Shown in pieces: positions 1 through 11,813 of a DNA stretch of 64,000 bases. The notes below the pieces were generated by a model that did not search any database, was not told where the DNA came from, and worked only from the letters and a program-made list of their open reading frames with translations. Position 1 is the first letter of the stretch; each line of letters begins with the position of its first letter. Source of the stretch: Taudactylus pleione (lineage: Eukaryota > Chordata > Amphibia > Anura > Myobatrachidae); assembly GCA_031769625.1 (NCBI GenBank), contig JAUIMM010000200.1, positions 55,078,001 to 55,142,000 of the forward strand, given 5' to 3'. The position numbers and the translations under genes are program-made.

Positions 1-274
1 GACCATCGGGGCTTGCGACGAGACCCTTGTAGTAGGGTCTCGTCTGTCCCAAGCCCCAGAGAGCTTCCTGCTCCAACACCCCCCCGCCCCGCCTACAAAA
101 CAGGGTGAGCTGTCGATCAACATCGACAGTCACCCCTTTTGTAGTGAGTCCCGGAGAGAGAGAATTTCTCTCTCGCTCCGGGGCTTGCGCATGCGCGCGC
201 CGTGTGTGCGCGGTACCTCACCATCGACCCGCTTGCAAACGCTATGCGCTTGCGAGCGGGTCTGAATCAGGCCC
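1..274. repeat. Right part of a GGGCCTGATTCAG-type MITE, cut by the window start
   Basis: The block ends in TGCGAGCGGGTCTGAATCAGGCCC, the inverse of the start of a similar element at about 9,626. Internal palindromes are visible: the GAGAGAGAATTTCTCTCTC hairpin near 155-175 and GTCGATCAACATCGAC near 113-128. These short palindromic elements have no coding capacity. The left end is outside the window. Confidence 0.7.
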
Positions 275-2512
275 ACAGTGCAATGGGATTGGTTGTAATT
301 CCTAATTAGGTACTAAAGAAGGGTGCACTATAATGCGATAAGCGTACCCCAGTACCAAACGACGTTTGAATCACTGTTAAATGTACATAATTCTAAATTG
401 GGATTTGCCGAAATTCCTAAATTTATTGTAAGAGCTGTGGGTTCTGTTACCTAATAAATAGCTACTGATGATAACACAGCAACTTAATGGTATATCATTT
501 ATTAGAGCACTATATAATTGAATAGGCTGGCAACGTAGCATTTGGGACAATGGTTAATTAAATATATCTGAACAATATTAAGAGAGCAGTACTCTCATAT
601 GTAATTAGAACATACACACATTGTTATGGAGATATCTATTTGAGAATGGAAATACGTGTTTAAGAAGGGGACACAGTATGTAGCTTATGCTATAAAATAC
701 AATATATATACATGATAGGATAGTGAAGATGAGCACATAGGTCTGATAGTAACGCGACGCCCTTGGAAGATTGTAACACCAATTTATTTGCATATACTGT
801 ATGCAATACTCAGAGTAATTAATTGACTACAGAAGATATTGATGGTGGATATATTTTAATACACTTTCACATATTTTTTTTTATATAATATAAATAATAA
901 TAAAAATGTGTTTAATATTTCGCTGACCTACTTTTAAGTTGGGAATAAAGGTTATGTTTTACTAATTCAAAGTAAAAGCAATATGGGTCATTAAAAATTA
1001 GTAGAATACACTATAGTACTCTATTTGCGATTACATTTTCTTTTCTCTCCTATTGTCCTGGAAGGATATATACATTTTGAAGAATGGTTCCAAATTTTTC
1101 CCCATTACTGTATAGAGTGGTTACAAATAAACATTTAAATTTCTCTTTATGAGATTATAGATGGTATTTGGTTCGTGAGTGAATTGGGGGCACTGTGGTG
1201 TGGCATACTATAAATTGGGCACTGGAGATGAGCATGTATCGGCGTCTGATGGCATGTGGGGAAGTCTAAGAGGCAGTGAAGGGGCATGAGTGATGTTTTA
1301 TAGAAGTTTTCGGATATTTTGGTTGCAAACAATAACATGGCTCATAAACTTTTAAGCTGGCTCCTTTTTCGATATATTGTCAAGCCCTGCTTTAGATGGA
1401 TTTTTATATTTGCTTCTAATATAACTGTTAGAAGTGCTTATCATTCACAAATCTGGTATCCATGTTCTAAAATTTAGTAACACTAATGCTGGGCATACAC
1501 TATACAATTATCTGTTAGATATCTGTCCAATCTGGCTGGTTGAAATGAAAATCTGGTAATGTATGGGAGCAAACGATAATCTAGGCGGCACTGTGTGACG
1601 TACAATAACACAGAGACTTCCAATTCCTCCCAGCTAGCAGCACTTATAAGGCAATTGTGCTTTTAAAGGGGACAAGCCTGCCCAGTATGAGGAGGGACAG
1701 AGCTATCACAACCTTTTTTGAGAAGTAAACCCCATCCTCACATGTGCAGATCTTCACCTTGTTGCAAGCACCAATTAGCTAATAAATTAATAATTGAAGT
1801 TTTAAAATAAGAGACCAATTACTAAAATACTAAGCCTGTGACATTTAGTATCTTAAACATGTTTTATTCAAGATTCAGTAAGTTAAGTATTAGTAACTTA
1901 ACAGTGTAGACAGTCCTTCACAAAATACAAGTAACAACTTCAAACGAAGCAAAAAAAAAATACAATATACAGTAAGTCAGAGATTCTGATTCAGTCTAAA
2001 AAACAATAAAGGACAAAAATAAGGGGCACAAGGGACAAGAAGCAGAGTGGCATACCGAAAATAGAGTACGCTGAAAGGAGGAGGAAAAGGAAATTACCCA
2101 GGAGGGTTTAGCATAGGTGAGAGACTGTGGGAAAAAAGGACAGCTCAATGCAAGGGGATCCAGTATGCAGTCAAAAGAAGGGAACCTGGATACCATAGGA
2201 CCCGCAGTCACCAGATATTCCTGAAGGATTTAGATCTACTGATGATAATGCTTGTCATGAACTCCATTGACATTAGGACAATTGTTGCTCATGTCTAGAT
2301 ATGGCAAAAGCCTTTAATGGGATGAAAAGTATCCAAATGTGGCAGAAAAAATATTATACAATATAATATATAGACTGCAATATTTCCAATATCCCCATTA
2401 AACTAGTTACAGAATATAAAACCACAATGCTTGGGCGGCTATTTCACTTATTCGCTACACTTATGATGAAATAATTTTATTTCTCATTTCTGCTAAAGCT
2501 ACTGTCCTCCAA
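275..2512. other. Unassigned AT-rich DNA
   Basis: I see no gene here. Open frames are 60-71 codons and resemble nothing I know. A short stretch from about 1,491 (CTGGGCATACACTATACAAT) resembles the end of an inverted-repeat element, but I could not find its partner. Confidence 0.5.
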
Positions 2513-2552
2513 TAAACCCAAGGGCATCATTGAGTAAGGACAATATTACACC
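2513..2552. repeat. Left remnant of the 64-bp tandem array
   Basis: ATAAACCCAAGGGCATCATTGAGTAAGGACAATATTACACC matches the unit repeated at 6,626-7,066. The LTR element at 2,553-6,625 splits the array, and the CACC at this edge is repeated on the far side. Confidence 0.85.
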
Positions 2553-4146
2553 TGTAACCCCCCTTCAGTGTGCGGTGTGGTACATAGGTGCATTTGGAGT
2601 GATACACCTCCTATTGCCTCAGGCTAGCTCTCCAGGGTGTGGGCAATACCTGAGAAGGGGGTCCCTGACCATGCAGGCTTTATAACAGTCACACATATAG
2701 ATACAGGTATAGATGGACACATGCAGCAACAGTTCTTTTGAATAACTTGGGCGCCAGACCTTCTCTTATAAAAATAAACCAATTTATTTCTCTCCTCCTG
2801 CACATGACTTTACAGGACAAGAATATGGTTACAGCAGCTTCTCCTCTCCCTCCAGCTCATATACTTGGCATGTCAGATGGTATATGACAATCTTATGGAT
2901 ATGGTTACATTACATCACACTCTTTAAGCACAGTCACAATGAATGCTTTGCATTTTACCCACACAGGTCCATCTGGCCCTTTGCTGGCTGGTGCCTGTAG
3001 TTCTCCACTTCATATGTGCAGGTCCACCTAGCCCTTCGCTGGCTGGTGCCTGTAGTTCTCCACTTCATACGTGCAGGTCCACCTAGCCCTTTGCTGGCTG
3101 GTGCCTGTAGTTCTCCACTTCATACGTGCAGGTCCACCTAGCCCTTTGCTGGCTGGTGCCTGTAGTTCTCCACTTCATACGTGCAGGTCCACCTAGCCCT
3201 TTGCTGACTGGTGTCTGTAGTTCTCCACTTCATACATGCAGGTCCACCTGGCCCTATGCTGGCTGGTGCCTTTAGTTCTCCACTTCATACATGCAGGTCC
3301 ACCTGGCCCTATGCTGGCTGGTGCCTGTAGTTCCACAGCTTCACACACATCTCACATAACTTCCTTTTGCACTCTGCCTCTCCTTTGTCTCTTCTAAGAC
3401 AATATACAGAGTGTCTCATACACAGTCTGCCTCTCTCTGCTCCCCTGCTCTTTCACATGGGACAGCAATATACAGACTTTTCTATTGCAGCTATCAAACT
3501 CTCAGCTGCCGTCCATCCCTATCCTACAGGGATGGCTCCTATAGCCACACTGCTACCACAGTGACCCCCCCTTTAATGGCTGCTGGGGGGCTTTTATGCA
3601 TAAGGGACTCCTCTGGTACCTTAACAGTAAAAGCTCCTGGGAAATTCCTCTTCCCCATCTCTTCAACACATATACTTGCGTCTCTTACCCCTCTCATGGG
3701 TGCTGAACACTTCACTGAGCGGCTCACACTGCAACCTTCCAGCTCTTTCTCTGTGGACTCTCACAGACTTTATCTCAGTGGTCTCACTCCAGACCTATTC
3801 CTCCTTTGGCGTTAGATGGGCATCGTGGCAGTCACCACGGCCCCGCCAATCTCCCCCTGCCAGGGGAGCACGAGGGCTACATTTCTGCTTCCAGCTCTGA
3901 AGCTTCCCAAAGATGTCTGCTCTCTCCCAAATTCTTCTTCTCAACACCCTTTGTTCTCTCCTCCTCCTCCCTCTGCTCTGCCAGCTACACACCCAGTCTT
4001 CCCACCCCTGCGTGTCTATCTCTCCAGCCCCTCCTTTACCTGAAAACTGATCCCAGGGTCTCAGGCATGTAATATCTACAACAGGAAGCAAGCTCTAACA
4101 CTGAGAGGGGTGTTTTTACAAATACCATCCCTTAGAGGGTGTTACA
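2553..4146 (-). repeat. 3' LTR of the minus-strand LTR element
   Basis: This LTR is nearly identical to 5,032-6,625 at a constant offset of 2,479. The open frames inside it (such as the one near 3,411-3,815) recur exactly in the other LTR and run through LTR sequence, so I do not call them genes. Confidence 0.93.
2966..3345. repeat. 60-bp minisatellite inside the 3' LTR, about six to seven units
   Basis: The unit is close to GTGCAGGTCCACCTAGCCCT followed by TTGCTGGCTGGTGCCTGTAG and TTCTCCACTTCATAC. The same units occur in the other LTR (5,445-5,824) with the same order of variants, so the expansion predates this insertion. Confidence 0.9.
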
Positions 4147-4158
4147 TTCTCCCCCCAT
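4147..4158 (-). other. Polypurine tract
   Basis: On the minus strand the purine run ATGGGGGGAGAA ends directly against the LTR, the normal position for the primer of plus-strand DNA synthesis. Confidence 0.8.
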
Positions 4159-5010
4159 TAGGTAGGTATGCTTTAAAATATATACATTATTTTTGTATAC
4201 CTGGCTAATCACTTGCACATGCAGGCACACCCAACATACACTGGTGCACACATGTAAAACCTTGCAATTTCGTATGTCACACCACATAATAAAAAAAAAA
4301 ATCTCAGCGGTGAAAATCCCATTAGATCACATTTGCATGGAAAAAAAACATTAGCAGTGAACAGTATGCAAAAAAAATTCACATTTCCAACAATATATCC
4401 CACTACCCCCAATGTGTATAATAACACAAGAGTCACGAGTGTCCTCAAACATGATTGTTCATACATGAGTTATAAATGACAATGTTAATGTCATACAACG
4501 AAGTACCTGCCAGGCCTGCCCGTTGAGTCTCCTCCCCTCCTCGGGTCAAAAGGAGACAGGTGGCTCTCGTGGCCCCTCCCAATACCCCCAAACTTTTTCG
4601 GGTGCAGGGTGCACTCCCCCAGGTCTTCTCTAATGCTGGGCAACTTTTTACATGTGCTCCTCCCAACTCCTGGAGGAACATACAACAATTCCTCTGAGCT
4701 CGCTTCCCACGCATATGGGATGAACAACACTACAAGTCCCAGGAATACTTCACACATGTGCTTCTGCTTTTAAACAGTCTCTGAAACACTTTGGCACTAC
4801 CACCACTTTGTACTTGACACTTTGTCCTACTGCAGATTTACTCTGGTAACTTTAAACAATGGGGTCAATCTCCATCTCCTGAACCCTTGGTCTCGCTGGG
4901 ACACCCAGAGAAGATCAGACACGGTGTCTACCAAGGGGTTTGCTCCGGCTGGATTTACTGCATTTAGTGTCTGTATCCTGCGAGCGCTTCTTCCATCTTA
5001 CTGTGTTCGA
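4159..5010 (-). other. Internal region of the LTR element, no protein gene
   Basis: About 850 bp lie between the polypurine tract and the primer-binding site. The longest open frames (88-94 codons) show no retroviral or retrotransposon motif. The region may carry packaging and dimerisation signals, but nothing in the sequence identifies them. Confidence 0.7.
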
Positions 5011-5028
5011 GCCCCACGTTGGGTGCCA
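5011..5028 (-). other. Primer-binding site, tRNA-Lys type
   Basis: The minus strand reads TGGCACCCAACGTGGGGC three bases inside the 5' LTR. It differs by one base from the site complementary to the 3' end of tRNA-Lys1,2 used by several retroviruses (TGGCGCCCAACGTGGGGC). This fixes the orientation of the element. Confidence 0.85.
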
Positions 5029-5031
5029 TTT

Positions 5032-6625
5032 TGTAACCCCCCTTCAGTGTGCGGTGTGGTACATAGGTGCATTTGGAGTGATACACCTCCTATTGCCTCA
5101 GGCTAGCTCTCCAGGGTGTGGGCAATACCTGAGAAGGGGGTCCCTGACCATGCAGGCTTTATAACAGTCACACATATAGATACAGGTATAGATGGACACA
5201 TGCAGCAACAGTTCTTTTGAATAACTTGGGCGCCAGACCTTCTCTTATAAAAATAAACCAATTTATTTCTCTCCTCCTGCACATGACTTTACAGGACAAG
5301 AATATGGTTACAGCAGCTTCTCCTCTCCCTCCAGCTCATATACTTGGCATGTCAGATGGTATATGACAATCTTATGGATATGGTTACATTACATCACACT
5401 CTTTAAGCACAGTCACAATGAATGCTTTGCATTTTACCCACACAGGTCCATCTGGCCCTTTGCTGGCTGGTGCCTGTAGATCTCCACTTCATATGTGCAG
5501 GTCCACCTAGCCCTTCGCTGGCTGGTGCCTGTAGTTCTCCACTTCATACGTGCAGGTCCACCTAGCCCTTTGCTGGCTGGTGCCTGTAGTTCTCCACTTC
5601 ATACGTGCAGGTCCACCTAGCCCTTTGCTGGCTGGTGCCTGTAGTTCTCCACTTCATACGTGCAGGTCCACCTAGCCCTTTGCTGACTGGTGTCTGTAGT
5701 TCTCCACTTCATACATGCAGGTCCACCTGGCCCTATGCTGGCTGGTGCCTTTAGTTCTCCACTTCATACATGCAGGTCCACCTGGCCCTATGCTGGCTGG
5801 TGCCTGTAGTTCCACAGCTTCACACACATCTCACATAACTTCCTTTTGCACTCTGCCTCTCCTTTGTCTCTTCTAAGACAATATACAGAGTGTCTCATAC
5901 ACAGTCTGCCTCTCTCTGCTCCCCTGCTCTTTCACATGGGACAGCAATATACAGACTTTTCTATTGCAGCTATCAAACTCTCAGCTGCCGTCCATCCCTA
6001 TCCTACAGGGATGGCTCCTATAGCCACACTGCTACCACAGTGACCCCCCCTTTAATGGCTGCTGGGGGGCTTTTATGCATAAGGGACTCCTCTGGTACCT
6101 TAACAGTAAAAGCTCCTGGGAAATTCCTCTTCCCCATCTCTTCAACACATATACTTGCGTCTCTTACCCCTCTCATGGGTGCTGAACACTTCACTGAGCG
6201 GCTCACACTGCAACCTTCCAGCTCTTTCTCTGTGGACTCTCACAGACTTTATCTCAGTGGTCTCACTCCAGACCTATTCCTCCTTTGGCGTTAGATGGGC
6301 ATCGTGGCAGTCACCACGGCCCCGCCAATCTCCCCCTGCCAGGGGAGCACGAGGGCTACATTTCTGCTTCCAGCTCTGAAGCTTCCCAAAGATGTCTGCT
6401 CTCTCCCAAATTCTTCTTCTCAACACCCTTTGTTCTCTCCCCCTCCTCCCTCTGCTCTGCCAGCTACACACCCAGTCTTCCCACCCCTGCGTGTCTATCT
6501 CTCCAGCCCCTCCTTTACCTGAAAACTGATCCCAGGGTCTCAGGCATGTAATATCTACAACAGGAAGCAAGCTCTAACACTGAGAGGGGTGTTTTTACAA
6601 ATACCATCCCTTAGAGGGTGTTACA
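5032..6625 (-). repeat. 5' LTR of the minus-strand LTR element
   Basis: This is the promoter-bearing LTR. On the minus strand a TATA-like box (GCATAAAAG, about 6,071-6,079) lies downstream of an inverted CCAAT (about 6,320). An AATAAA occurs at about 5,262-5,267, a possible poly(A) signal. The boundaries of U3, R and U5 are inferred, not shown. Confidence 0.9.
5445..5824. repeat. 60-bp minisatellite inside the 5' LTR
   Basis: This is the counterpart of 2,966-3,345, with the same unit order. Confidence 0.9.
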
Positions 6626-7066
6626 CACCATTAATACTATATTCACATGTGTATAAACCCAAGGGCATCACTGAGTTAGGACAATATTACACCATTAATA
6701 CTATATTCATGTGTGTATAACCCAAGGGCAGCACTGAGTAAGGACAATATTACACCATTAATACTATATTCACGTGTGTATAAACCCAAGGGCATCACAG
6801 AGTAAGGACATTATTACACCATTAATACTATATTCACGTGTGTATAAACAAAAGGGCAGCACTGAGTAAGGACAATATTACACCATTAATACTATATTCA
6901 CGTGTGTATAAACCCAAGGGCAGCACTGAGTAAGGACAATATTACACCATTAATACTGTATTCACGTGTGTATAAACCCAAGGGCAGCACTGAGTAAGGA
7001 CAATATTACACCATTAATACTATATACACGTGTGTATAAACCCAAGGGCAGCACTGAGTAAGGACA
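6626..7066. repeat. 64-bp tandem array, about seven units
   Basis: The unit begins CACCATTAATACTATATTCA and contains CCCAAGGGCAGCACTGAGTA. Units are 63-64 bp and differ by a few substitutions. The array continues the remnant at 2,513-2,552. Confidence 0.9.
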
Positions 7067-7260
7067 TACACTAATCTATTACACGTCTTGATTATGTAAA
7101 AAAAAAACAATGTGGAAATCTCTTACATACAAAGAGATACAGAATACAGAATACTGGCACAATCAAATATTACCACATATTAATACAGGTAAGCAAAAAA
7201 CAATCCACATGCCACGGAACCATACAAGATTGTTAATATGTCTACTTATCACACTATGGG

Positions 7261-7431
7261 CGGGATGTATAGAGATCGAGTCTGCCGGAGGTGCAGGATG
7301 CAGACTGATCTCAATCCTTTTTTTTAACGTCGCAGTTCTGCTTTGCCTTGTAAATGACTGCAACTTTAAGAAAATGATTGAATCAGTCTGCATCCCGCAC
7401 CTCTGGCAGACTCGATCTCTAGTACATCCCA
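7261..7431. repeat. Foldback MITE, 171 bp
   Basis: The left arm GGGATGTATAGAGATCGAGT and the right arm ACTCGATCTCTAGTACATCCC are inverse over about 48 bp, around a non-palindromic centre. There is no coding capacity. Confidence 0.85.
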
Positions 7432-7440
7432 CCTGACTGG

Positions 7441-7673
7441 CCTGATACTGAGGTGCACGCTAAATGCATGCAATACTGATATTCATGCAGTTGGGTGATA
7501 TTGGAAGTACTGCGCATGTATCCGAGTCACAAAGTGCATGCCCCCTGATGGATGCCGCAGGGAGACGCAGTACTAATTTGGACACAAGAGCCATGGATTT
7601 CATTGGGCATTCCTGGGAGGTACCAGGGGGTGGTTAGGCTGACGCCGGCGCATGTAACTCTGAATTAGGCCCT
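7441..7673. repeat. MITE of the CTGAATCAGGCC-ended group
   Basis: The left end GGCCTGATACTGAG faces the right end CTCTGAATTAGGCC. The internal TGCATGCAATACTGATATT is shared with the element at 11,354-11,813, so these belong to one family. Confidence 0.65.
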
Positions 7674-7979
7674 ATATATTTTGGTATTGGGAGTGGTGGA
7701 TATTAGCAAACAGGCAATAAAGTGCTCTATACCCATATAGAGCACTGTGGACCTTATTCAGATAAATATGAGTAAAGAAATATTTATCCAGTGTCTACAC
7801 ATATGATATGGAAGGGGGGGAAACTTTTTAGGGTATGTCACCAGTATGGTGGCCATCTTGAAGTTGGCCATCTTGGATGCAACTGTAATTTTTTTTAATT
7901 GGGAAGGAAGTCATGTGACATATCAAACAGATGCAGAATGTCATAAGAAAAACAATTCGTTTTAATGTATCTTTATTCA

Positions 7980-8300
7980 TTCTTTTGTCTAGATGTTGTG
8001 TATTATGATACCCCTCACCACCACCTATATGTCCAGTAATGTACTTCCCCTTCCCCCACTGTATGGCTATCATTGTGCTTCACCCTCTTTTGTATTGCCA
8101 TTAATGTGCTTTTCCCCCACATGTTCTGTTTTTCAATTTATATACCCCCCTCTATATTGCCAGTAATGTGCCCCCACCCTAATGTATGGACAATAATGTA
8201 CCGCCTCTCTACGTATTACCAGTAATGTGCCCCCACCCTAATGTATTGCCAGGATTCGGAATGTGCCCCTACCTCAATGTATTTCCAGTGATATGCTCTT
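7980..8300. repeat. Diverged minisatellite, unit about 40 bp
   Basis: Repeated text of the form GTATTGCCAGTAATGTGCCC and CCACCCTAATGTATT occurs several times with many changes. No gene is visible. Confidence 0.6.
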
Positions 8301-8410
8301 GCAATACAGATCAGGTGGGTAAAAGCACAATGATAGAGAAATGTAACTTACCTTCTTTTTTATGTTTTTCTCTGTTTTGGCAGGTTGGCTCCTCAAGTCT
8401 CTCACAGTCA

Positions 8411-8741
8411 TATGGTGCATTCACACGGTCTGATTTTTCTTCAGATCTGAACGATAACGATTTCAAAAATCATTCAATCGTTCATATCTGAAGGAAAACC
8501 TGACATATCTGTCATGTCTGAACAATGCACGTTCCTGATGGTCAGATAGCGATATCTGACATCTGATGTGTTTGCAGTCAGATTTGGACGATTCCATTAA
8601 TTTTAATGCAGTCAAAAATCGTTCATAGTTCAAATTGTTCAAATCGTTGGTAAAATCATTCATCAAATCGTTCAAATCGTTCAATCATTCAATCGTTCAT
8701 CTGACACATCTGACAAATCTGACCGTGTGTATGCTGCATTA
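8411..8741. repeat. Inverted-repeat MITE
   Basis: The ends TGGTGCATTCACACGGTC and GACCGTGTGTATGCTGCA are inverse. The interior is rich in CAAATCGTTCA-type short repeats. There is no coding sequence. Confidence 0.75.
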
Positions 8742-9625
8742 CACTCCCCAGCTGCGCGGTTCTTTCTGCACTGACAGAGCGTCGGCAGTATTAGGCAACG
8801 TCGCGACGTGATGACATCACGTTTGCGATGTTGTAGAAACCAGTCTGCCACAGCACCAAGGGACAGTAGACCGGGAGACCGGGAGAGGGAGGGGAATCAT
8901 GGGAGCCGGGTGTGACGCTAGCAAACCATACTTTTTGCGGCAGGCACCTGGCATGGCATGTACATTATTATTACATTGTAGAATGGAGCAGCAGAGGATG
9001 ACCCCGCAGCCCATTCCATCCGGCTGCGGGCCCCTTCATCACCGGCTTGCACTGCCCCAGGACTGGTCCTTGCACCAGTAATAATCAGTCTTTGGGTCAG
9101 AACCCTGGCCCATGCTTTCACAGTTTGAAAAGTGTAAGAAAAAAACCCTAAGGCTTTTCCCAATGATGCTTAAGACACATCTGCACCTAGGCGGGGAGCC
9201 TTCATTGTTGCTATGATTTGCTTTATCTCTACAGTAAAATATCACCTAAACCAAGTCCTGGATCATTAGTATTTTAATGGTTTATGTAGGTAATCTTTAA
9301 TTTCCCATTTCACATACACTATTTCATAAAACAATACTGGTTGGGCAGGACTGAAGGAGAGCTTTTGGGCAGACATAAATGGATGCCAATGAGTAATTTA
9401 TTTACAATTATTTTAAATTATATTATAATTTCAAACATATGAAGGCAAATGTAGAGTTGGATGTATGTTCATTTCCAGAGTGGATCTTGCATGTTTTTAC
9501 CCTGTGCACACTCAGTAATTAAGTGTCCTCAAGTAATGGCGATGCAGACTTGTACGCAGCTCAATCACACTTGTGGTTGGGTTGGTGTAATTGGGCTATA
9601 TTTGAGCATTCTCACATAGACAATG
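8742..9625. other. Unassigned DNA
   Basis: Open frames of 60-81 codons overlap on both strands near 8,817-9,245. None has a recognisable domain, and there is no consistent splice structure. I see nothing else here. Confidence 0.45.
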
Positions 9626-9945
9626 GGTCTCATTCAGACCCGCTCGCAAGAGCTGAGCGCTCGCAAGTGGGTCGATGTTGAGATCCTGCGCACAGCCGCA
9701 CTGTGCGTGCGCAAGCCCCAGAGCGAGAGAGAAATTCTCTCGCTCCGGAGTTTACTACAAAAGGGGTGGCTGTCGATGGTGATCGACAGCTCGCACCGTT
9801 TTGTAGGCGGGGTGAGAGGGTGGCTTGCCGTTTGGAGGCGGCCTCGCTGACATCACTCGTGATCTCAGTGGTGAGCTTCCGGCTCTATTACAGCCTAAAG
9901 CTCACTGGAGCTTGTGGCAGATGAGACCCTACCACACGGAGGTAT
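9626..9945. repeat. MITE related to the one at the window start, right end unclear
   Basis: It starts GGTCTCATTCAGACCCGCTC and shares CGCAAGCCCCAGAGCGAGAG and the CTACAAAAGGGGTGGCTGTC region (inverse) with 1-274. I did not find a matching right terminus. Confidence 0.6.
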
Positions 9946-9992
9946 TATTGAGATGTTGTAATAGAAATGCGTCTATCAACATTTTGAATACT

Positions 9993-10591
9993 GGGCCTGA
10001 TTCAGAGCCGCTCGTAAGCGGCCGCTCGTTCGCTCCGAGCGATGTTCGCACAACTGCACATGCGTATGGGTTGTAATATGCATGCGCGAACCAGTCATTG
10101 CGGTTGGAAATTGTGTGCTCGCAAAATAGCGAATGCCTGCTAATTTGAGTGACAGAATGAGGCGTTTGTGGGTGGTAACGGGGGAAGGTGCTTGAAAACG
10201 GGGAGTGGAGATCCGAACGCAGACGTGCCAAACGGTCAAAACGGGCATTTTAAGGGTGTGCATAATTAACAAAGCAGCGTCGTCGACCACGTCACTTGGT
10301 TGTCTTTTAGCCTGAACTGCTTGCATGATTGCGGTAGGAAAATGCTACCACAAGCACTGCGAGCAGTTCATACGCCTTTCGATGTACTCAATTAATCTAA
10401 TAAATAGCGGAGATGACGTAGGATGCGAGCGGCCAGGGGGCGTTTTTTAAAAAATAGCGAGCACATGTTTTGTTCGCTCGTTCAGACATAGAGGCGTCAA
10501 CAGACCGCAAAGAGCGAGCGCTCTATTTAAATATCCGGCCCCTTTTTCTGAACGAGCGAGCGCAAATAGCGTCCAGCTCTGAATCAGGCCC
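9993..10591. repeat. Inverted-repeat MITE, about 600 bp
   Basis: It starts GGGCCTGATTCAGAGC and ends GCTCTGAATCAGGCCC. The interior is rich in CGAGCGAGCG-like motifs. Open frames inside have no known domain. Confidence 0.85.
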
Positions 10592-10717
10592 TCTGTTCCT
10601 GTCACACAATGTTTGATTCAGCATCATGACATCCACTTCAGTAATGGCAGAGATTTTTTAAAATCTTGAAATATTAAACAGATATAATTACAGAAAATCC
10701 ATTCTATTTGCCTTCTA

Positions 10718-10943
10718 AGGTCCTGGTTCAGAGATGGACACTAATGCCCCCGCTCCTGTGAATATATACACCCCTCCCCTGTTACCTCCCACCAACGCTC
10801 CCTGACTGTGTAGCACACTGCGGTTAAATCCTCACTGCGGCCGCTGTCTGTAAAGAAACTTGAGGCATTGACTCAGACACAGACCGCCAATAATCGCTCA
10901 TCTGCGTAAACATGGGAGTTGCGTACATCTCTGAATCAGGCAC
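10718..10943. repeat. Short MITE of the same terminal group
   Basis: The left GGTCCTGGTTCAGAGATG and right CATCTCTGAATCAGGCAC ends are inverse. It is about 226 bp and non-coding. Confidence 0.7.
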
Positions 10944-11353
10944 TAAGGGTCTATGTATTAATAAAAGCTTTTTTCTTAGAGAAATTATTTCATATACATA
11001 CTGTGCATTAACACATATCCATTTTTTATGCAAGATTTGTATTTCTTCAAACTTATGCCCAAAGCAAGTTAGTACATAAAGCGATCAAGCTCCATAACTT
11101 GTTCAGATAATACCATTTAGTGCATACGATATGACAAATATGTATAATAGGACTGAACATATTTAATGTGTCTAAAACATTAGATATTTATTTATTTGGA
11201 TCTGTTTGACACTGAAAACATTGAGCTTACTATGAGCAAGCTAGTAAGTGCCATTCTTAGTGGGAACTGAAAATGACTCAAAACTGAACTTCAGAATTGT
11301 ATTAGACATCCAGTGAGTACTGCAGGGATGGGATTTAGATATGTTGGGACATA

Positions 11354-11813
11354 GGGCCTGAGTTGTACGCAATGCTGATATTTACGCAGTTGAACAATTA
11401 TCTGTAAACTGCGCATGCATCTAAGTGGCACTGTGCATGTGTCACACTACATTACTGTAGTCGCTCGCAGTGTGATTGACAGTCAGGTAATGGGGAGTAG
11501 CAGCAAAGAACGCAGGCGTGTCGTGACCGTTTTGGGGGAATGTCACATCCTGCGTCTGCGATCAGTAAGCAAGGAAATTGGCTCCAGTGTCTCAGTACCC
11601 ATTCTGCGAGACCATAGGTTTACTCAGAAGACCGATAACTGAAGGTTCTGCGACCGATGCCACATCTTTGTACGCAGATGCTTGGATTTGCAAAACAGCA
11701 GATGGGCGTCTCAATATATTCCTCGACATCTGCGACATTTGCATATTGTCGCACAGTAACTGCGTATACAGACGAGGCAGCGGCAGCATTAGCATACAAC
11801 TCTGAATCAGGCT
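11354..11813. repeat. Inverted-repeat MITE, about 460 bp
   Basis: It starts GGGCCTGAGTTGTACGCAAT and ends GCATACAACTCTGAATCAGG. It is related to 7,441-7,673. The 145-codon minus-strand frame overlapping its right half crosses the element boundary and is not called. Confidence 0.75.

Larger units (their letters stand above)
2553..6625 (-). mobile_element. Non-autonomous LTR retrotransposon, complete, two LTRs
   Basis: Two direct copies of a 1,594-bp sequence (2,553-4,146 and 5,032-6,625) flank 885 bp of internal DNA. Each copy starts TGTAAC and ends GTTACA. A 4-bp target duplication (CACC) flanks the whole element. On the minus strand the internal DNA has a primer-binding site beside one LTR and a polypurine tract beside the other, so the element reads from 6,625 down to 2,553. 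The 885-bp internal region holds no gag, protease, reverse transcriptase or integrase, so movement would need proteins supplied by another element. Only two LTR differences were seen by eye (T3001/A5480 and T3962/C6441), implying a recent insertion. The family (ERV or Gypsy-like) cannot be decided without coding sequence. Confidence 0.93.

Noticed and set aside
3411..3815. 134-codon plus-strand frame, repeated at 5,890-6,294
   Set aside because: It lies wholly within the LTRs and runs against the element's own orientation. The two copies are identical only because the LTRs are.
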